64,000 nt of DNA from Liopterus haemorrhoidalis (GCA_963971575.1 OZ020622.1:19594879-19658878), one strand, 5' to 3'. Positions 45,568 to 56,293 are shown, counted from the stretch's first letter. Program-made: numbers and translations. Notes: a model not told the origin generated them from the letters alone.

Positions 45568-46294
45568 CTCCCTCCGTCTGAAAATATGGTAAAAATTTTG
45601 ATTTTTTTCTTGTCCGAAAATATGATATACATTTATAATTAGAATTATTTTATTTATGAAATAGTTACAAATAATACAAAGTTTTAATTTAACTAGGACG
45701 TGGCTGTCTCCATAGTTTGTATGGAACATGATAATATTGTTTGTAATCGTCCCTTAAGATGAAGTTTTGCTGTATTATTGTGCGGAATCCTATAGGAATT
45801 CCCTCCTTTTGCTAAGATAGTTGCTTGTAGGCAAGTTTGCAATATTAGAAAAACATTATTAAGGGTTTGTATGTTTAATGCATTAAATGCATTTTGTACG
45901 CATTCAATTAGTTCGTCGATTGTATTCGGTGAAGCTGTATTTGTTGTAAGGATTGTATAGAATTGAAGAAGCCAAGATCCAAAATATTCAAATTTGGACT
46001 ATTTAGCGGTTGTGATTTAAGTTGATTTGGAACTTCTTTCTTGTAATTCAATAAAATTTTGATCAAAATTCTCCAGTTAGAACAGCGGGTGTCTCTTTAA
46101 TTTGTCTAATATACGCGTTTTTTTTTTTTGTCTGTGAATTACTTTTGACATATCCAAAACTATTTGCGCGCTATTTGTTTATAAGTTGCAACCACTTATT
46201 TATTAATAAAAACAAAAAAAGTTCAAGACAATATTACTTTCGTTAATCCCACATTTTTTAAGTAATGCATACCATATTTTCTGACGGAGGGAGT
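45568..46294 (-). mobile_element. Stowaway-ended mariner-like element with transposase remnant
   Basis: Ends ctccctccgtctgaaaatat and atattttctgacggagggag are inverses flanked by TA (TATTTAAATA... side at 45566-45567, 46295-46296). The ctccctccgt terminus is the classic Stowaway signature. A degenerate transposase C-terminus lies on the minus strand inside. Confidence 0.75.
45690..46085 (-). pseudogene. Plant-type mariner-like transposase, C-terminal remnant
   Basis: Minus-strand reading gives SQPLNSPNLNILDLGFFN then SIQSLQ. After a frameshift it gives SPNTIDELIECVQNAFNALN, TLNNVFLILQTCLQATILAK and GGNSYRIPHNN. This order (QPPNSPD-like block, LGFF..IQSLQ, TIDEL..V..AF, NVFLTLQ, GGN.YKIPH) is that of the C-terminus of plant mariner-like transposases linked to Stowaway MITEs. 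The upstream catalytic part is lost. Frameshifts and stops make it dead. Similarity was judged by memory of the family's conserved order, not by a search. Confidence 0.65.
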
Positions 46295-46334
46295 ATTTCA
46301 TTTCGTATTACGTTACTGTAATCCGTTCGAACGT

Positions 46335-46650
46335 TAGAATGCAGTGCAGGGCAAATGGAATAATTCTGTCTCATACTTTCTAATGGGCTATCCCAATAAC
46401 ACTATCCTTATCTTCCTTGGCGAAGTTGCCACCTGTAAAAACCGTTGATCGTTGTAAACGCGGCACAATGGTTATTCATTTTTCCTTGGTACTTTTTCCA
46501 TTTAATTTAAATTAATTGTCAACAAAACAATATAAAATTACGCATAATATTTTGGGTTCATTGACATAGTTGACACTTTTACAACATTTGGCAACAACAC
46601 TCCCATTTCCCGTAAAAGCAATACTGCATTCTAACGTTTGAACAGACTAT
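46335..46650. mobile_element. Inverted-repeat MITE, related to 40195-40529
   Basis: Ends gttcgaacgttagaatgcag / ctgcattctaacgtttgaac are inverses. The interior has cttttacaacatttggcaac as in the MITE at 40195. The terminal repeats differ in their middle (ttagaatgc against ggtgagtttgc), so this is a related subfamily. Confidence 0.7.
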
Positions 46651-46855
46651 AGATCTGGTGACTTTGGGGATTGTTGTGTTGTAAAGGGACTTTTAAGAAA
46701 CCATATGAACTTGTCAATCTGGCTTTTCAATTTTTGTTTAAGTTTAATTTATATTAAAGTTATATTCAATCAAATATATACAAATGTCAGATTGTCACGT
46801 TCCAAATTAACATGTCAAAATTGTGAAACTTAAACTTAAATATCAATTAATGTCG
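46651..46855. other. No feature recognised
   Basis: AT-rich spacer. Confidence 0.4.
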
Positions 46856-46946
46856 ACTGAGATAGCGTAGTGGTTATACACGTGCCCTGCGTTGTTAAAA
46901 TCTCGCGATTGAATCCCGTTCAGCATGGAATTTTCAAAAAAAAAAA
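46856..46946 (+). repeat. tRNA-derived SINE-like sequence
   Basis: A-box-like tagcgtagtggttatac, then B-box-like gattgaatcccgttcagca, followed by an A-run at 46936-46946. It resembles a degenerate tRNA head. A stand-alone gene is unlikely since the stems do not pair well. Confidence 0.45.
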
Positions 46947-47076
46947 TGTTCTGGCTGATTCTCTTAGTAGCAAAGGCCATTAAAATAATATAAAATTACA
47001 ATTAATTGTCAAATATATTGAAAGATGCCATTTCAGAACTATCGCCTTAAGCTGATATTATAAATATACAACATAA

Positions 47077-48144
47077 AAAATTGATGTGAAGTGTGAATTT
47101 TCACACATTTCAGGGTTTTGCAGGCATTTAGTAAGTGAATGATGATTATTTGGGATGCCAAAACCAATTTTATATTAAAATATTTTTTTTGTTAATTTTA
47201 ATTCGAACGACTAATACCATTATTTAGGTTTCTAAATATGTGCAGTATTTTTTTTTATATAGCAAGGTTCATTAAGAATTTTAAAAATTGCGCCTATGGC
47301 TTCCATTGGTTGTTATAAGTACCGCCCCTCTGATTTCGTGTACATTGAAACAGAATTAAATTATAATTTAAACAATTTCCACTGGTTATTAAATTTATGC
47401 TTTTAAAAATTAAATGCAACATTTGCCAAAATATAACTAGAATTTTGAAAAAATAATTTAAACAATATAAAATTTAAAAAAAAAAACAAAAAATAATATT
47501 GTCTCTTCTCGCAAGGTTCGATCCCTTTCGGATCGAGTTACTTGGATGGAACGCCAGCGACAAAACCACTACACCAGCATACACGTTCCATTGTAGCGTG
47601 TTACAAGGCTATAACTTGTGTACATTATTAGCAAAAAATCACAAAATATGCGTTTTTTTCCAAAAACGTAATCTGATCAAAAATTCCTGTTGTACTATTC
47701 CGGTTCACACCAATGTACATTACTTAGAATTTTTTCAGATTTTTAGTTTAAACCATATGGGCTGCAGGGTGTGGGACAAAAAAAATATGCACAATTTTGG
47801 CAAAAATCGCTTCAAAATAATTTATTTTGCAAAAATAAAAATTTGATCGTTAATCCACGTACCAAGGGCTTTCATTTTATACCCTACTCAGAATTATAAA
47901 AAAATATATTTTTTTTTCGATGAGCACATATTTGTTTATATTTTTAGGGGGATATGTTTTTTAGATGTTTTAGTATTTTTCTTATGTGCGGGTCAAAGAG
48001 TTGTATAAGCATGCCAAATTTCAACTCTCTAGGTTTAGCCGTTTGGCTACAATTTTTACCGAACAGACAGACAGACAGACAGACAGACAGACGACCAAAT
48101 GACGGTATAAGGGTGTTTTGGTCATACCTACAAAACCCTAAAAA
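47077..48144 (-). mobile_element. CTGT-family repeat copy F (full length)
   Basis: Reverse orientation, complete: tail hairpin gaagtgtgaattttcacaca at 47087, cagggttttgcaggcattta, taccgcccctctgatttcgt at 47321, cassette 47512-47590, caccaatgtacattactt at 47707, conserved block, short GACA tract 48063-48092, head catacctacaaaaccct at 48124. Confidence 0.8.
47512..47590 (-). other. tRNA-like cassette in copy F
   Basis: On the minus strand: A-box tggtgtagtggttttgtcg, a CTGGCG...CCAAGT middle and B-box-like gggatcgaaccttgc. It is close to the copy A cassette. Confidence 0.5.
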
Positions 48145-48185
48145 TGAAGTTTTCTTCTTTGTTACGTATTACAAAATTAGATATA

Positions 48186-48362
48186 TAGTCTGTTTCTTTG
48201 ATTTAAGCGGAACTAGATATTTAAAACTAGTATCTTTTAACGATTAAATAAGGCTTTTCATCATTTTGTTTAACAATATACTTCAGCGTTACAAAATTAG
48301 TTCAACACAACTTGATAAAATAAAAATTCTATTTAGTTCCGCTCAAACGCTTGGAATAACTT
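48186..48362. mobile_element. Short MITE of the ggcggaacta family
   Basis: Left gtctgtttctttgatttaag with cggaactag; right ctatttagttccgctcaaac with gcttggaataac. Imperfect inverses, as in 1893-2984 and 18968-19150. Confidence 0.6.
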
Positions 48363-48913
48363 TAATGCTATATTTTGTTGTTGTACCTATATATTGATGT
48401 TATTATAGTTTGAAAGCTTTACTTGAACGATTGTTGCTCCCAAAACAAACAAAAATATATAAATTTCAGTCCATCGAATTTATTTTTATTTTATTTATTG
48501 GATTGGACAAACACAGGACAAGCCAGTAAAGTGTTCTCTGTTAAATACACGTTATATGTTACAATTATTAATTAAAGTACATAATCCGAGAGGGAAAAAA
48601 AAAATACTAAATGTTATGGAGAGTAGTAATGAAATATGCAATTTATTACACGACATAAGGTTTATATTAGAATTTCAATGCACATTCGGCGGAACAGAAG
48701 TTTGACAGAATTGAAAATATCAATGGTCGCAAAATTCATATTATAAGTAAATGCCAATATGATGGGGGGGGGGGGTGAATTACGGAAGGAATTAGTATTA
48801 AAATTGGTTAGGTGAAATAACGTTTGGTTGCTGGTCTGATATGAGGGATCATGAAGACCAAAAAGTTGTAGCAGGTCACTGCTCTTAGTGATATTATTAA
48901 CAATCATGCAAAG
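48363..48913. other. No gene; possible LINE 3' end fragment
   Basis: Contains ttttattttatttattggat and ggacaaacacaggacaagcc (48490-48525), a pattern seen at ends of some CR1-like LINEs, and a G-run at 48764-48774. The minus-strand frame at 48662-48931 has no recognised motif. Confidence 0.35.
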
Positions 48914-49639
48914 CAGGGGTGGCCACTGCACCCTCGGGCGATCTATTATGCGCCCGCGATACGATTCCCGGTGAATTAAAATATTTTTTTAAATTTTATT
49001 TCCAATCAATTTAATTTTTCCAACTTTTAAGCAAAATTTGCTTAGAATTAAATACTTATTTATTAATTGAAATTTTCAAGTAATTTTTTATTATGCCATA
49101 TACAAAATACAAAAAATATTATTATAGCGAATTCTATCGAATTTTAGCGCCATTTTTTATGTTTCATTTTATTAAAACTGATAATTGAATGACAGTTTAA
49201 GAGTAGCAGTATCAAATTACTGTCCTGATTTTGAAAACTTATGTCAAGAAACAGTCTCAACCTTCTCATTAACGAATAATAATTTATCATATATTATGTA
49301 ATTATATGTAATAAATGTCGTTCAATAAAATTATTATTACAAATTATTATTATTTTGTTGTATTATGTTGTGTTAAAAATGAAGAAGAGCATTTTTTCAA
49401 AAAATAATGGTTTTAACCTATAAGTAAAATGAAATAAACAGATTCAAAATTAAAAATGACAAAAATTAACAAAAACAATTTTTTTTAAGTAATTAAAATT
49501 GAGAAATGAATAAAATAAATAAAATTAACTTTAACAATAAAAAACAAAACATATATGATGTCATTACATATCATTGCGCCCGCAACGTCTCTGAAAATTC
49601 TTAATTGCGCACTTGCTTCCAAAAAGGTTGGCCACCCTG
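48914..49639. mobile_element. hAT-type non-autonomous element, 726 bp
   Basis: Ends caggggtggccactgc and aaaggttggccaccctg are imperfect inverses. The 8-bp flanks atgcaaag / atgtaaag differ at one position. Just inside both ends are gcgcccgc strings (48950, 49575). Interior AT-rich; no transposase. Confidence 0.8.
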
Positions 49640-49854
49640 ATGTAAAGAATTAGGCTCGGCTGCGCCTCGGACTTCAAATTCGCCGAAGAAGATCTACTTT
49701 TTAACCATGGTACACAAATAACTATTTAACAACTGATAATTGAATGCGGGTTAAACAACCTTATGTAATGCAAGTTATAAGATCTTGCATAGCGTTTATA
49801 GTACTGAAATACTTATAAACCAAATAATATATTATTAATAGTGAGAAATTCATT

Positions 49855-50180
49855 TCTGAAATTGAAAAAAATTAAGCCATTTATCAAAATATTTCTTATT
49901 TATTTAATGATACTCAAAAACAAAACAAATGCAGAAAAAAACCTCTGTTTTTTTATTAAATTTTATCATTGCGAAATGTTTACAAATTATTTAAATTTAG
50001 TTTAAAATAATTGAATGAAAGCTCTTACTACTCAAGTAAAGAATAAATATGATTGTTAAAATACTGTTAATTTGATGTGATTATAGAAAAAAAATTATCG
50101 TAGACATTCAAAATTCTGACTTTTTACAGTTATTATATACCTACAAAACCCTGAAATGTGTGAAAATTTACACTTCACAT
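49855..50180 (+). repeat. CTGT-family related tail, subfamily 2, second copy
   Basis: Starts gaaattgaaaaaaattaagcc and ends atacctacaaaaccct with hairpin gaaatgtgtgaa/ttacacttc. Matches 3658-3962. A further lone tail is at 50300-50345. Confidence 0.6.
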
Positions 50181-50486
50181 CATTTTCTTTATATTGAAAT
50201 GTTTATGTGCTATTAGTACTATTAATGCACAAATTAAGGAATAAAAGTGATTATCAAAATATTGTTGATTTTGATGTTCTATTCACTTACACTTATTAAA
50301 TACCTACAAAACCCTGAAATGTGAGAAAATTCATGCTACACTTTCAATTTTTATGTTTACTATATTCTAACACGAACAACTTCTGTGCCCTTAGATGCCT
50401 ATCTTAGGCATTGGGAAAGTATTATTTATTTATTTATTTACTATATTCAAACATTTCCTTAGAAATTTCGTATATATCTTCTTTTT

Positions 50487-50533
50487 AGGGTTTTGTAGGT
50501 ATGACCAAAAAACCATTATACCGTCATGTTGTC

Positions 50534-50567
<34 letters not shown>

Positions 50568-51480
50568 TCGGTAAAAATTGTAGCCAAACGGCTAAACCTA
50601 GAGAGCTGAAATTTGGCTTGCTTATACAACTCTTTGACCCTCACATAGGAAAGATACTAAAACATCTAAAAAATATATCCCCCTAAAAATATAAACAAAT
50701 ATGTGCTCATCGAAAAAAGAAAACATTTTTTTTTTAATTCTGAGTAGGATATCAAATGAAAGCCCTTAGTTAAGCGACTTTTGTCAAAATTGTGCAAAAA
50801 AAAATTGTCCCACACACTGTAGCCCAGATGGTTTAAACTAAAAATCTGAAAAAATTCTGAGTAATGTACATTGGTGTGAACCGGAATAGTGCAATTGGAA
50901 TTTTTGATCAGATTATGTTTTCGGAAAATAACGCATTTTTTGTGTTTTTTGGTTCACGACGTAAATATTTAATATGTTATGCAACACAGTAAACCAATAT
51001 GCTTTCATGGTGTAATGGTTAGAATTCTCGCTTTATAAATTGAAAACTAGGGTTGGTTTCCAGTCGGAGCCAATTTTATTTTTTATTTTTTTTGCATTTT
51101 TATTTTGTTTAAATTATTTTGTCAAAATGTTAGTTATATTTTGGCAAATGTTGCATTTAATTTTTAAGAGCGTAAATTTAATAACCAGTGGAAATTGTTG
51201 AAATTATAATTTAATTCTATGTTTCGGTATACGGAATCAGAGGTGCGGAGCTTATGACTAAAACAACCAATGGAAGCCATAGGCGCAATTTTCAAAATCT
51301 TAATGAACCTTGCTATATAAAAAAAAAAAATACTGCACATATTTAGAAACCTAAATAATGGTATTAGGTACTCGAATTAAAATTAACAAAAAATATTTTA
51401 ACATCAAATTTGTTTTGTCATCCCAAATAATCATCATTCCCTTACTAAATACCTGGGAAACCTGAAATGTGTGAAAATTA
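50487..51480 (+). mobile_element. CTGT-family repeat copy G
   Basis: Head agggttttgtaggtatgacc at 50488, tract of eight or nine units (50533-50566), cggtaaaaattgtagcc, cacactgtagcccagatgg at 50811, gtaatgtacattggtgtgaa, cassette 51001-51070, tail atacctgggaaacct at 51449. The hairpin arm is cut at 51480, just before unrelated sequence. Confidence 0.8.
51001..51070 (+). other. tRNA-like cassette in copy G
   Basis: A-box tggtgtaatggttag at 51008, followed by aattctcgc, and B-box-like gggttggtttccag at 51050. The A-box half looks like a tRNA-Gly/Glu. It differs from copies A, C, E and F outside the A box. Confidence 0.5.
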
Positions 51481-51685
51481 TGGCAGCAAAACCGTTCTCG
51501 TATGAGTAGACAGATTTTATATATTTACTTTCTTGAGTGAAATGCTTTATCCAGTAAATTTTCCATGGTTTTGAACTTTATATCTAGTGATAAAATATAT
51601 TAAACTAGATTTCAAATTTTAAACTCAATTTAAGTGTCTGCTGTAAATCTCAACTTTATAATTTTACATTTTTTTTCTTTTCTAG
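51481..51685. other. Presumed intron or upstream sequence of the cellular exon
   Basis: AT-rich. It ends in a long pyrimidine tract (ttttttttcttttctag) that forms the acceptor at 51685. Confidence 0.5.
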
Positions 51686-51798
51686 ATAATTAAAAACAAA
51701 TGTACAGAAGACAAAAGTTCACAAAATGAAGAGGCATATTTGGCGGATTATTATATTATTTTTATTTACTTTTTCGGACTACAGTATAGCTGAAGAAG
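51686..51798 (+). CDS. Probable cellular exon encoding a signal peptide
   Basis: Acceptor tttttcttttctag ends at 51685 and donor aag|gtaaga starts at 51799. Inside, the ATG at 51726 opens 24 codons plus one base: a basic start (K R H), a hydrophobic core (I I I L F L F T F), then S D Y S I A E E. This is an N-region/H-region/cleavage-site pattern, with a likely cut after the Ala. About 40 nt before the ATG would be 5' UTR; an upstream ATG at 51700 opens another frame. So this is the start of a secreted or membrane protein whose other exons lie beyond or unrecognised in the window. It is the only convincing non-transposon coding sequence here. Product unknown. It could be a chance signal, but acceptor, signal peptide and donor agree. 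Confidence 0.6.
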
Positions 51799-52094
51799 GT
51801 AAGATATATTATTTGATTCAAACAACGTTAAAAAAACGTTAGTTACATTATACTTTTCACTACAATTTCAAACTTCAAACTTTTAAAACTACTTTCTGAA
51901 GTAAAAAGCGACAGAAATAGGCAATCAACACCTTCTGTCTTTTGTTACATTCCTCTGCCAACTTAACAATTTAAAGTGACAGATAAAAGTTTGGTTATAA
52001 AACCAATTTATAAATATCGTTGAATTATGCTAATTTATAATGAATTACAGTAATCATTAGTACAGATTTAATTACCAAATCTCAGTCAGGATTT
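51799..52094. other. Presumed intron start, no feature
   Basis: AT-rich sequence after the donor; nothing recognised. Confidence 0.4.
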
Positions 52095-52316
52095 TTAAAA
52101 ATGTCAGAAAAAGTAAAACAGTACAGCATAAAAAGTAACGTTAAGTTGGTATGTCTGATAAAGTATTGGTACGTCAAGCAAAAATCTGACTGAATCTAGT
52201 TTGAAAAGCTCCGTAGTATGTCGGATAGTATTAAAAGTTTGAAGGAAGTATTGTGTTTCACATTATATTTTTTACGTCAATACTACGCAAAAAATCTGTA
52301 GTGCTATGGAGAAAAG
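52095..52316 (+). repeat. Dispersed repeat (gtcagaaaaagtaaaacag family), copy 2
   Basis: Starts aaaatgtcagaaaaagtaaa and runs to tactacgcaaaaaatctgta. It matches 11313-11530. The rosa-like mariner is inserted at its TA; the repeat seems to resume at 53884 (aatgtagaatagacttaa against aatgcagacttaa). Confidence 0.6.
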
Positions 52317-52423
52317 TAAAGGTGTCTCAAAAGAAATTTTATATTTAGTGGATCGATTAAAAAAAAAGTAAGCCGTATATAGAAAAAATGTTTATTAATT
52401 ATTAAAATACACTTTTTGGGGAT

Positions 52424-53791
52424 TTATTTCTTAAAAATAATATCGTCTAAATGTAGACCCTCGCGTTCTCGGCACTCATTTAATCGAACAGTAAAATTAC
52501 TTATGACGTCTCGGCAGGTGGACTCAGGGATGGCTGCCATTTCGTGACGGATATTTTCTTTCAAATGCGCCAGTGAAGTCGGTTTATTGGCGTAAACTTT
52601 AGATTTAAGATAACCCCATAGGAAAAAGTCCATAGGGGTTAAATCTGGACTGTGTGGAGGCCAATTTATGTAACCTCTCCGGGAGATCAATTTGCCTGAG
52701 AAAATTTCACGAACACGTGGCAGAGACATATTCGACGTGTGTGAAGTTGCTCCGTCCTGTTGGAACCATGTTCTTTGGTTATAGCCAGGAAAGTTTTGCA
52801 GTTCAGGTACCAAGAAGTTGTCTAACATCTCCACATAACGCTCTGAATTCACTGTAACTGCACGCCCCGTTCGTCTTCAAAAAAGTAAGGGCCGATAATT
52901 CCTCGCGCCGACATCGCAGCCCATACGGTCACTTTAGGCGAATGTAGGGGTTTCTGATGTTTGCGTTTCGGATTCATTGCACTCCAGTAGCGGCAGTTCT
53001 GCTTATTTACGTGGCCATTAAGATGAAAATGAGCTTCATCCGAAAACAAAATGTTGGTAAACGTTGAAAATCGCACAATCCCCTGATTTACGAAATTAAG
53101 CCTCTGACTGGCATCTTGGGGCTTTAATTCTTGCACCAATTGAATTTTGTAGGGGTGCAGCTTTAGGTCTTTGTGCATAATGCGATGTAATGATGATCTA
53201 TGCACATTTAAAGCACTTGCGCGCTTCCGAATTGAAAGGTTCGGGTCGTCACGAACAGACTGATTAACATTCTCCACGTTTTCTACCGTTCTTGATGAAA
53301 ATCTTGATGATAATAATCGTTGAAAATCGCTCAATCACCTGATTTACGAAATTAAGCCTCTGACTGGCATCTTGGGGCTTTAATTCTTGCACCAATTGAA
53401 TTTTGTAGGGGTGCAGCTTTAGGTCTTTGTGCATAATGCGATGTAATGATGATCTATGCACATTTAAAGCACTTACGCGCTTCCGAATTGAAAGGTTCGG
53501 GTCGTCACGAACAGACTGATTAACATTCTCCACGTTTTCTACCGTTCTTGATGACCTAGGTCGCCCGGATTTTGATTTATCCAGCGTTGTACCAGTCTCT
53601 TCAAACTTTTTAACCCAATGTCGAATGAGAGGAATGCTTGGCGCATCATTTAAGTGGCGAAAACCTCGAATACTGCAGAATTTTCTACGCGCTACAGTCG
53701 CCGAATGACCGTTTTTGTAAAACTTTCGCACGCATAACGCGCGGTCTGCTCCCGAGAAACGCTCCATAGCGACTAAATTCCCAAGAGCCAG
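52424..53791 (-). pseudogene. Rosa-like mariner transposase with duplication and frameshift
   Basis: The N-terminus (from about 53768) reads ERFSGADRALCVRKFYKNGH, then IPLIRHWVKKFEETGT and KSKSGRPRSSRTVENVENVN. Next is ALNVHRSSLHRIMHKDL, repeated because of a tandem duplication. The core has FSDEAHFHLNGHVNKQNCRY (first Asp), TWFQQDGATSHTSN (second Asp) and PPHSPDLTPMDFFLWGYLKS (third Asp). Between the second and third Asp I count 41 residues, the DD41D spacing of the rosa group. The C-terminus ends REREGLHLDDIIFKK. A 237-bp unit is duplicated (53062-53298, 53318-53554) with a 19-bp filler, shifting the frame; a second frameshift is near 52850. Inactive, but most of the sequence is well kept, so recently lost. 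Confidence 0.85.
53062..53554. repeat. Tandem duplication, 237 bp, with 19-bp filler
   Basis: Units 53062-53298 and 53318-53554 differ at only a few positions (e.g. cacaatccc against ctcaatcac, cttgcgcg against cttacgcg). The filler aaatcttgatgataataat includes an echo of the adjacent cttgatga. Confidence 0.9.
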
Positions 53792-53883
53792 GCTACCGAT
53801 TGACATAACCCCCGCGCCCCTCGGATACGTTGCGTTCACGCAGTAAGCTAAATAAATATAAAATTTCTTTTGAGACACCTTTA

Positions 53884-54577
53884 TAATGTAGAATAGACTT
53901 AAGGCATGTTAGAGATAATCGATCAAAAAGAAAACTTTTTATTTCTGTCATATTTGACAATTCAGCAAGTAATTGTGTTTACTCATTTAAATCAGGGGTA
54001 AACCTTGTATACAACAAGGCCTGCATTCCGTATTTTTTTAAAATTTTTTTGTTGCGGGTTCCCCCTGCAATAAAATTCTTTAGCGGGTTATACTTCTTTT
54101 TGTAATTTCTATTTTGTTACGATCTTAAATTCTTGTTTACGCCGGTTTATACCTATTTACCTCGGTATAAATACGCCTAGGCAAACGTTTTCCCCCGGGG
54201 GGGGGGGGGGGTCCATGGGCTTGATAAATCTCGCTTGAAATCTATGTGTTGCGAACTTATTGCAAACTTCCTGTAAATAGTCCGAGAGTGAATCATAAAA
54301 ACTACGAATATAATCAATAAATTGAAATTTCAGTTCGAGAGTATTTTAAATACCCAGTGTAACTTATTTTATGTTTCGTAGAAAAAAGTTTCGTAGAAAA
54401 AAATACTCCGGCATTACTAGGTTAAGATACATTAGGTTAGGAATACTATGCATTGTAGTTTTATTAATCAAGTTGTACAACAGACAAATGATCTTGAAAA
54501 AACTGGTAGCAAAACATGTCGAAAAATAATGAAAGTAATTTATTACGAGTAACTGATATTTAATGTATACTCTAGGT
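53884..54577. other. No gene; G-run
   Basis: No coding region. At 54192-54213 is a cccccgggggggg-type run of about 15 G after 5 C. The segment 54000-54220 resembles hAT-like debris (caaggcctgcattccgtatt). Confidence 0.45.
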
Positions 54578-54860
54578 CAGCGGTTCTTAACCTTTTTATA
54601 CTCGGGCCCCACCCCAACTAGCCTAAAATATTTTCTGGACCCCCAAAGAAAATTTTTGAAATAATATGTTAAATGTTCTTAATAATTTATTGTTGAATAA
54701 TTAAGTTTACTGTAATTTTAAAAGCAAAAACTGTTAAAAATTAAATTTTTTCTTATAATTGGGGGACCCTCTAAGGCAGTGATTTCCAACCTTTCTGTAC
54801 CTCCGCCCCCTTTGTTTATGGAAAAATTGTTGGGCCCCCCTCAATTTTCGTAACAATCTA
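54578..54860 (+). mobile_element. Two adjacent hAT-type ends
   Basis: At 54578 cagcggttcttaacc followed by ggcccc/cccac strings, and at 54777 cagtgatttccaacc followed by ccgcccccttt. Both match the CAGYGRTTYYYAACC ends of animal hAT elements. Opposite ends were not found, so they may be two truncated or nested copies. Confidence 0.5.
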
Positions 54861-55015
54861 ATTTCACAAATGCACACCTGATATTGTAATTTATTTAATG
54901 GGCTACAAAAATATTATATAGTATGTATAAATATACATCAAATATTTATAATAAGTAATAATAATTTTAAATAGAAGATAAACAAATCTTACAAAAATAC
55001 AAAAACTAGAATACA

Positions 55016-55610
55016 TCTTTATATATAAAAATGAATATTTGTGGCTATATCCGGAAATTCTAACCCACTTCCAGATACGCTACCGAGTTGAAATTTTGCA
55101 TATAGGTCGGAAATGCCTTCACCATAACTAGAAAAATCTCAAAAAAGTCCCACCAGAAATGAGAAATTAATAATTTTGTTTTTAATTATATTGGACCATT
55201 GGAATATCTATTAAATATGCAGGGAGGGAAAAGGAATTTTCGTTCAATAGTTGATTGGATTACTATATTGAGATAGTGGCTCTTCGGGCGGCATCGGAAA
55301 TGTTCGGCTCAAATATTGTCGGTAAACAGCACTGATCTTCAGTTATTTAGCAAAACTATAATTAGTCTATGTAGAACGAGACACCATCTATATTATATTT
55401 GTTTATTTTTGCCGATATTTATGAACTTTATTATTATGGTTTATTTATTTTTGTTTTTGACAATATCTCTTAGGCCCAATAAGAGATATAGACTTACTTT
55501 TTGCTCATAAAGATTACCCATACACATGTACAACAATGTAATTTAGAATTTTACATTAATCACATTAAAATACTATGGCGGTGAACAGCACCGTAGCAAC
55601 GGGGTGGCGT
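55016..55610 (+). mobile_element. Helitron-like element, 3' end degenerate
   Basis: The 5' end is A|tctttatatataaaaatg, then aatatttgtggctatatccg, a widespread insect Helitron start. Near 55590 accgtagcaacggggtgg resembles the Helitron 3' hairpin (accgtagcgaagcacggg at 63508), but no CTAG end follows. No Rep/helicase. Confidence 0.5.
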
Positions 55611-55714
55611 CGGGGCATTTGCCAGGAGCGCGAGGTTTGATAAGGGAGCGAGGTTTTATAAGGGCGCGGGGTCTCATTGTTAGCATTTTAAATCCAAGTT
55701 CAAAATAGTTATTT

Positions 55715-55839
55715 ATGCACCAAGGGTGTTACTAAGGTGATTACGACCAGAGAGCGACGTAATACAGCCCGAAGGCTTCTGGTCCGAATGATGAATGTCG
55801 CTCGATTAGCGTAATCATCAAGTAACGCCAATGGTGCAT
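55715..55839. mobile_element. Palindromic MITE-like sequence, about 125 bp
   Basis: Left atgcaccaagggtgttacta and ggtgattac pair imperfectly with right gtaatcatcaagtaac and gccaatggtgcat. gagcgac and gtcgctc lie further in. Confidence 0.6.
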
Positions 55840-55968
55840 GCAAGATTTTATTTTTCACCTCACATAAAATAAAAAGTAAAAATTAACAAATATTTGTACC
55901 TATCTGGTAGCCTCTGGCAATAAACAGTTTATAGAAAAAAAAAACAAATTAATTTGTTTAACCGTTTA

Positions 55969-56104
55969 GGGCCGGTTTCTGAAAGCTTAGCAGAGTTTAT
56001 TCTTTTGGTTAAACTCGGTTACAATATAACAATCCCATAAGTAACCATAGCAACCATTTGCTAACTATTTGGTTATAGTTAACTGAGCTTTCAGAAACCG
56101 GCTC
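55969..56104. mobile_element. Tourist-like (PIF/Harbinger) MITE, copy 1
   Basis: Ends gggccggtttctgaaagctt / agctttcagaaaccggctc; TTA duplications at 55966-55968 and 56105-56107. It is related to the copy at 60662-60797, which is in the opposite orientation. Confidence 0.85.
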
Positions 56105-56134
56105 TTAATTTTCAGAATTACTTTTACAGTCACA

Positions 56135-56289
56135 ATGAATATTCAAGAATTACTCGAATATATCGAGAAAAATGCACAAAAAGCAACAGAAAGTATATTA
56201 TCCCATAAATCTAAACAGAAATATGAAAAATAATACGAAACCTTTAGACTATGGCAACAAAAAAATAAGGTACCAGCCGTAAATGAGAC
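56135..56289 (+). pseudogene. Possible tyrosine-recombinase (Crypton-like) N-terminal fragment
   Basis: From the ATG at 56135 the frame reads MNIQELLEYIEKNAQKATES, ILSHKSKQKYEK, a stop, then YETFRLWQQKNKVPA. A SKxxYExxYxxFxxW motif is common in the N-terminal core-binding domain of Crypton-type tyrosine recombinases in animals. No catalytic domain is present; sequence is cut at the TTAA element at 56290. Tentative. Confidence 0.35.
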
Positions 56290-56293
56290 TTAA

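Larger units (their letters stand above)
52319..53881 (-). mobile_element. Mariner element of the DD41D (rosa) type
   Basis: Inverted ends aaggtgtctcaaaagaaatt / aatttcttttgagacacctt, extending to about 28 bp, are flanked by TA at 52317-52318 and 53882-53883. Length is 1563 bp, longer than usual because of an internal duplication. Confidence 0.9.

Noticed and set aside
48764..48774. G-run as a quadruplex or regulatory site
   Set aside because: Single run of G; four runs are needed for an intramolecular quadruplex.
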